A stretch of DNA of 64,000 nucleotides from Bacillus sp. USDA818B3_A (lineage in GTDB: Bacteria > Bacillota > Bacilli > Bacillales > Cytobacillaceae): contig NZ_JAABNN010000003.1 of the NCBI RefSeq assembly GCF_009928415.1, positions 154,145-218,144 of the forward strand, given 5' to 3'. The notes under the pieces are model-generated. The model saw only the letters and a list, made by a program, of their open reading frames with translations, did not search any database and had not been told where the DNA came from. This document shows positions 62,728 to 64,000 of this stretch, one piece after another. The translations under genes and the position numbers were made by a program. Position 1 is the stretch's first letter; the number at the start of each line of letters is the position of its first letter.

Positions 62728-63984
62728 TTATCCATGGTATTTTGCATATTTTTGTTCCAAGCGCCTAAGTCGAGTCTGCAGCTGTTCAAATATGGGTTTG
62801 TTCGAGTTTATTGAATCACTAGAAACATAGTTAACAGCTTCTTGGCAATACCAGATTGCCTTTGAAAGGTCTATGAGCCTATGTTCAAATATTTTTGCCA
62901 GTTCTACACAGGCTTCTACCCTCATTTGTAAATCCTCGGATTCAACTACCTCCAAAAACAACTCTTTCGCATTGCCCCAATTACGTTCTTTTTTTTGCTG
63001 ATAGGCTAAAATAAGTTTTGCTTTAGTTGAGGTTATATCCTTTTCTTTAGTTAGTGTAGTTAATACCTTTTTTGCTTGTTCCGCATCACCTAAACTGGCA
63101 AACCAACGTCCTACTTCATATGATTCTTGGCGGGTTTGTTTGTAATCTGTTCCCGTGATCTGAAATGTCAGATGAGTATACAATGTAACTAGTGATAATA
63201 TATCGATTTCATTATGTTTAAGAATCCCAAGCATTCCATCAGGCTGTTTACTTTCTATAAAGTCAAAATAAATAATTGGTGCCAGATATCCAGGTATATC
63301 ATCAAACCTTTCAACACCTAATACCTCTTTTTCAACAATGGATAACTTCATTCTGTCTAATTTATGCTTCCAAAGCCTTCTGGCTGCATGAAAAAGGTCA
63401 AAATGTCCGAACGCCGGAAGTTTAGGGACATGTTCTCTGACAAGAGTATGCCGTGTTTTTACTTGCGGCCAATCAAATGACTTGCCATTATAGGTGACAA
63501 GAGTCCGATAGTTCACTTTTTCCAAAAAGCTATGGTATAAAGGAATCTCGGCACCAGGGTTCGGCAATATATGCTGTCTTAAAATCAGCTCATCCCCTAG
63601 TATACTTGCATATCCTAGGATAAAAATGGTATTTCCTACTCCCCCGCCGAGGCCCGTAGTTTCTGTGTCAAAAAAGAATAATTCCTCTACTCTGTGGCCT
63701 CTAGCTGATAATGGATGACTAATAGAATTTTGATTCCAACTATCCACAGCCGTCTTCAGCTCTTCGAAACGATAGTGTCCGTGCTGATAGGACAAAGGAA
63801 ACTTCACTTCCCTGATTAAACAGTAGTTATCGTCTAAAAAATACGGTTTAACACTTTCTTGCTCCCATTTATCTCGAAAAGGAATCTCCATTTCTGGTAA
63901 TTCTATTTTCTTCGGACTATTTTCGGTAGAATGACTAACAGAAAGATGCGGCTTTAAACGGTTCAGTTTATTTTTTAATGACAT
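62728..63984 (-). CDS. yprB: DEDD exonuclease-like protein with C-terminal TPR-like region (YprB)
   Basis: 418 residues. RNase H-like exonuclease core: FFFDTETTGLGGG (motif I), VTYNGKSFDWPQ (motif II region) and KHNEIDILSLVT (motif III). The C-terminal 130 residues are helical repeats (GDAEQAKKVLTTL, NWGNAKELFLEVVES). In B. subtilis YprB works with the helicase YprA, which should lie just beyond the right edge. AGGGA is eight bases before the ATG. Confidence 0.88.
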   Translation of the reverse strand: MSLKNKLNRLKPHLSVSHSTENSPKKIELPEMEIPFRDKWEQESVKPYFLDDNYCLIREVKFPLSYQHGHYRFEELKTAVDSWNQNSISHPLSARGHRVEELFFFDTETTGLGGGVGNTIFILGYASILGDELILRQHILPNPGAEIPLYHSFLEKVNYRTLVTYNGKSFDWPQVKTRHTLVREHVPKLPAFGHFDLFHAARRLWKHKLDRMKLSIVEKEVLGVERFDDIPGYLAPIIYFDFIESKQPDGMLGILKHNEIDILSLVTLYTHLTFQITGTDYKQTRQESYEVGRWFASLGDAEQAKKVLTTLTKEKDITSTKAKLILAYQQKKERNWGNAKELFLEVVESEDLQMRVEACVELAKIFEHRLIDLSKAIWYCQEAVNYVSSDSINSNKPIFEQLQTRLRRLEQKYAKYHG

Positions 63985-64000
63985 GATTAAACATCCCTGC

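Noticed and set aside
63985..64000. End of yprA upstream of yprB
   Set aside because: Only 16 bases are visible; stop codons in two frames are possible, so the gene end cannot be placed.

Overview
The window is a low-GC Bacillaceae chromosome segment from a spore-forming, Bacillus/Neobacillus-like organism. Gene content and order follow the B. subtilis yp- region closely: ypmQRS, msrAB, dfrA-thyA, ypjP, ypiP, brxA, ypgR-ypgQ, metA, a csp gene, ypeQ-ypeP, ypcP, dynA, ypbQ-bpsA, ypwA, ypvA, ypsC-rnpB-gpsB-ypsA, cotD and yprB. Sporulation genes (YjcZ-type, SspL, CotD, a probable gamma-type SASP, a SigE-type yod operon) confirm an endospore former. No tRNA, rRNA operon, insertion sequence, prophage or CRISPR array was seen. 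Many genes start with TTG or GTG behind good ribosome binding sites.

Layout. 1-3957: sporulation operon yodT-S-R-Q (aminotransferase, two CoA-transferase subunits, M20 deacylase) behind a near-consensus SigE promoter, running off the left edge. 4-11 kb: YjcZ peptide, DUF502 protein, msrA-msrB, a two-domain DUF4397 protein, ypmQ/R/S, an MBL-fold hydrolase and tatA-tatC. 11.5-12.9 kb: thyA-dfrA. 12.9-23.4 kb: a large tellurite-resistance-type (Ter) stress locus with three TerD paralogues, TerC (YceF/MeeF type), TelA, YceG and an inserted four-gene module (HpcH/HpaI aldolase-like, PRTase-TRSP, StiP/PRTase-Pelota, HAD phosphatase). It has two independent TGAAAC-N16-CGTA promoters typical of extracytoplasmic-function sigma factors. 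23.4-33 kb: ypjP, ypiP, bacilliredoxin, ypgR, an ABC-F ATPase, ypgQ, a small SASP-like gene, degV, an unknown gene and fhs. 33-43 kb: metA, DUF3892, mntR, topB, a cold-shock gene, two RNase H-like proteins, an EamA transporter, sspL, the 5'-3' exonuclease ypcP and a rhodanese. 43-49 kb: the tandem dynamin dynA, a tiny gene under a double Fur box, and bpsA-ypbQ for alkylpyrones. 49-57 kb: respiratory block with a ba3-type oxidase (IIa-II-I), M32 carboxypeptidase, quinol NO reductase and a CRP/FNR-family regulator. 57-64 kb: DinG-like helicase, RlmL-like methyltransferase, RNase P RNA, gpsB, ypsA, cotD and yprB.

How the parts work together. The Ter locus looks like an envelope-stress-induced regulon that couples TerD/TerC/TelA to synthesis or processing of an unidentified, probably ribosylated metabolite. 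It is the best candidate for an under-described system here. The respiratory block has a second coherent theme: the palindrome AGTGATTTAAATCACT upstream of the ba3 oxidase recurs with one half-site mismatch upstream of the NO reductase. The intergenic region holding the second copy also precedes a CRP/FNR-family gene whose recognition helix fits a GTGA half-site. A double Fur box over a 29-codon gene between dynA and ypbQ is the clearest metal-regulatory signal.

Everything here was read by eye from the sequence. Family names come from recognition of motifs and gene order, not from database searches.
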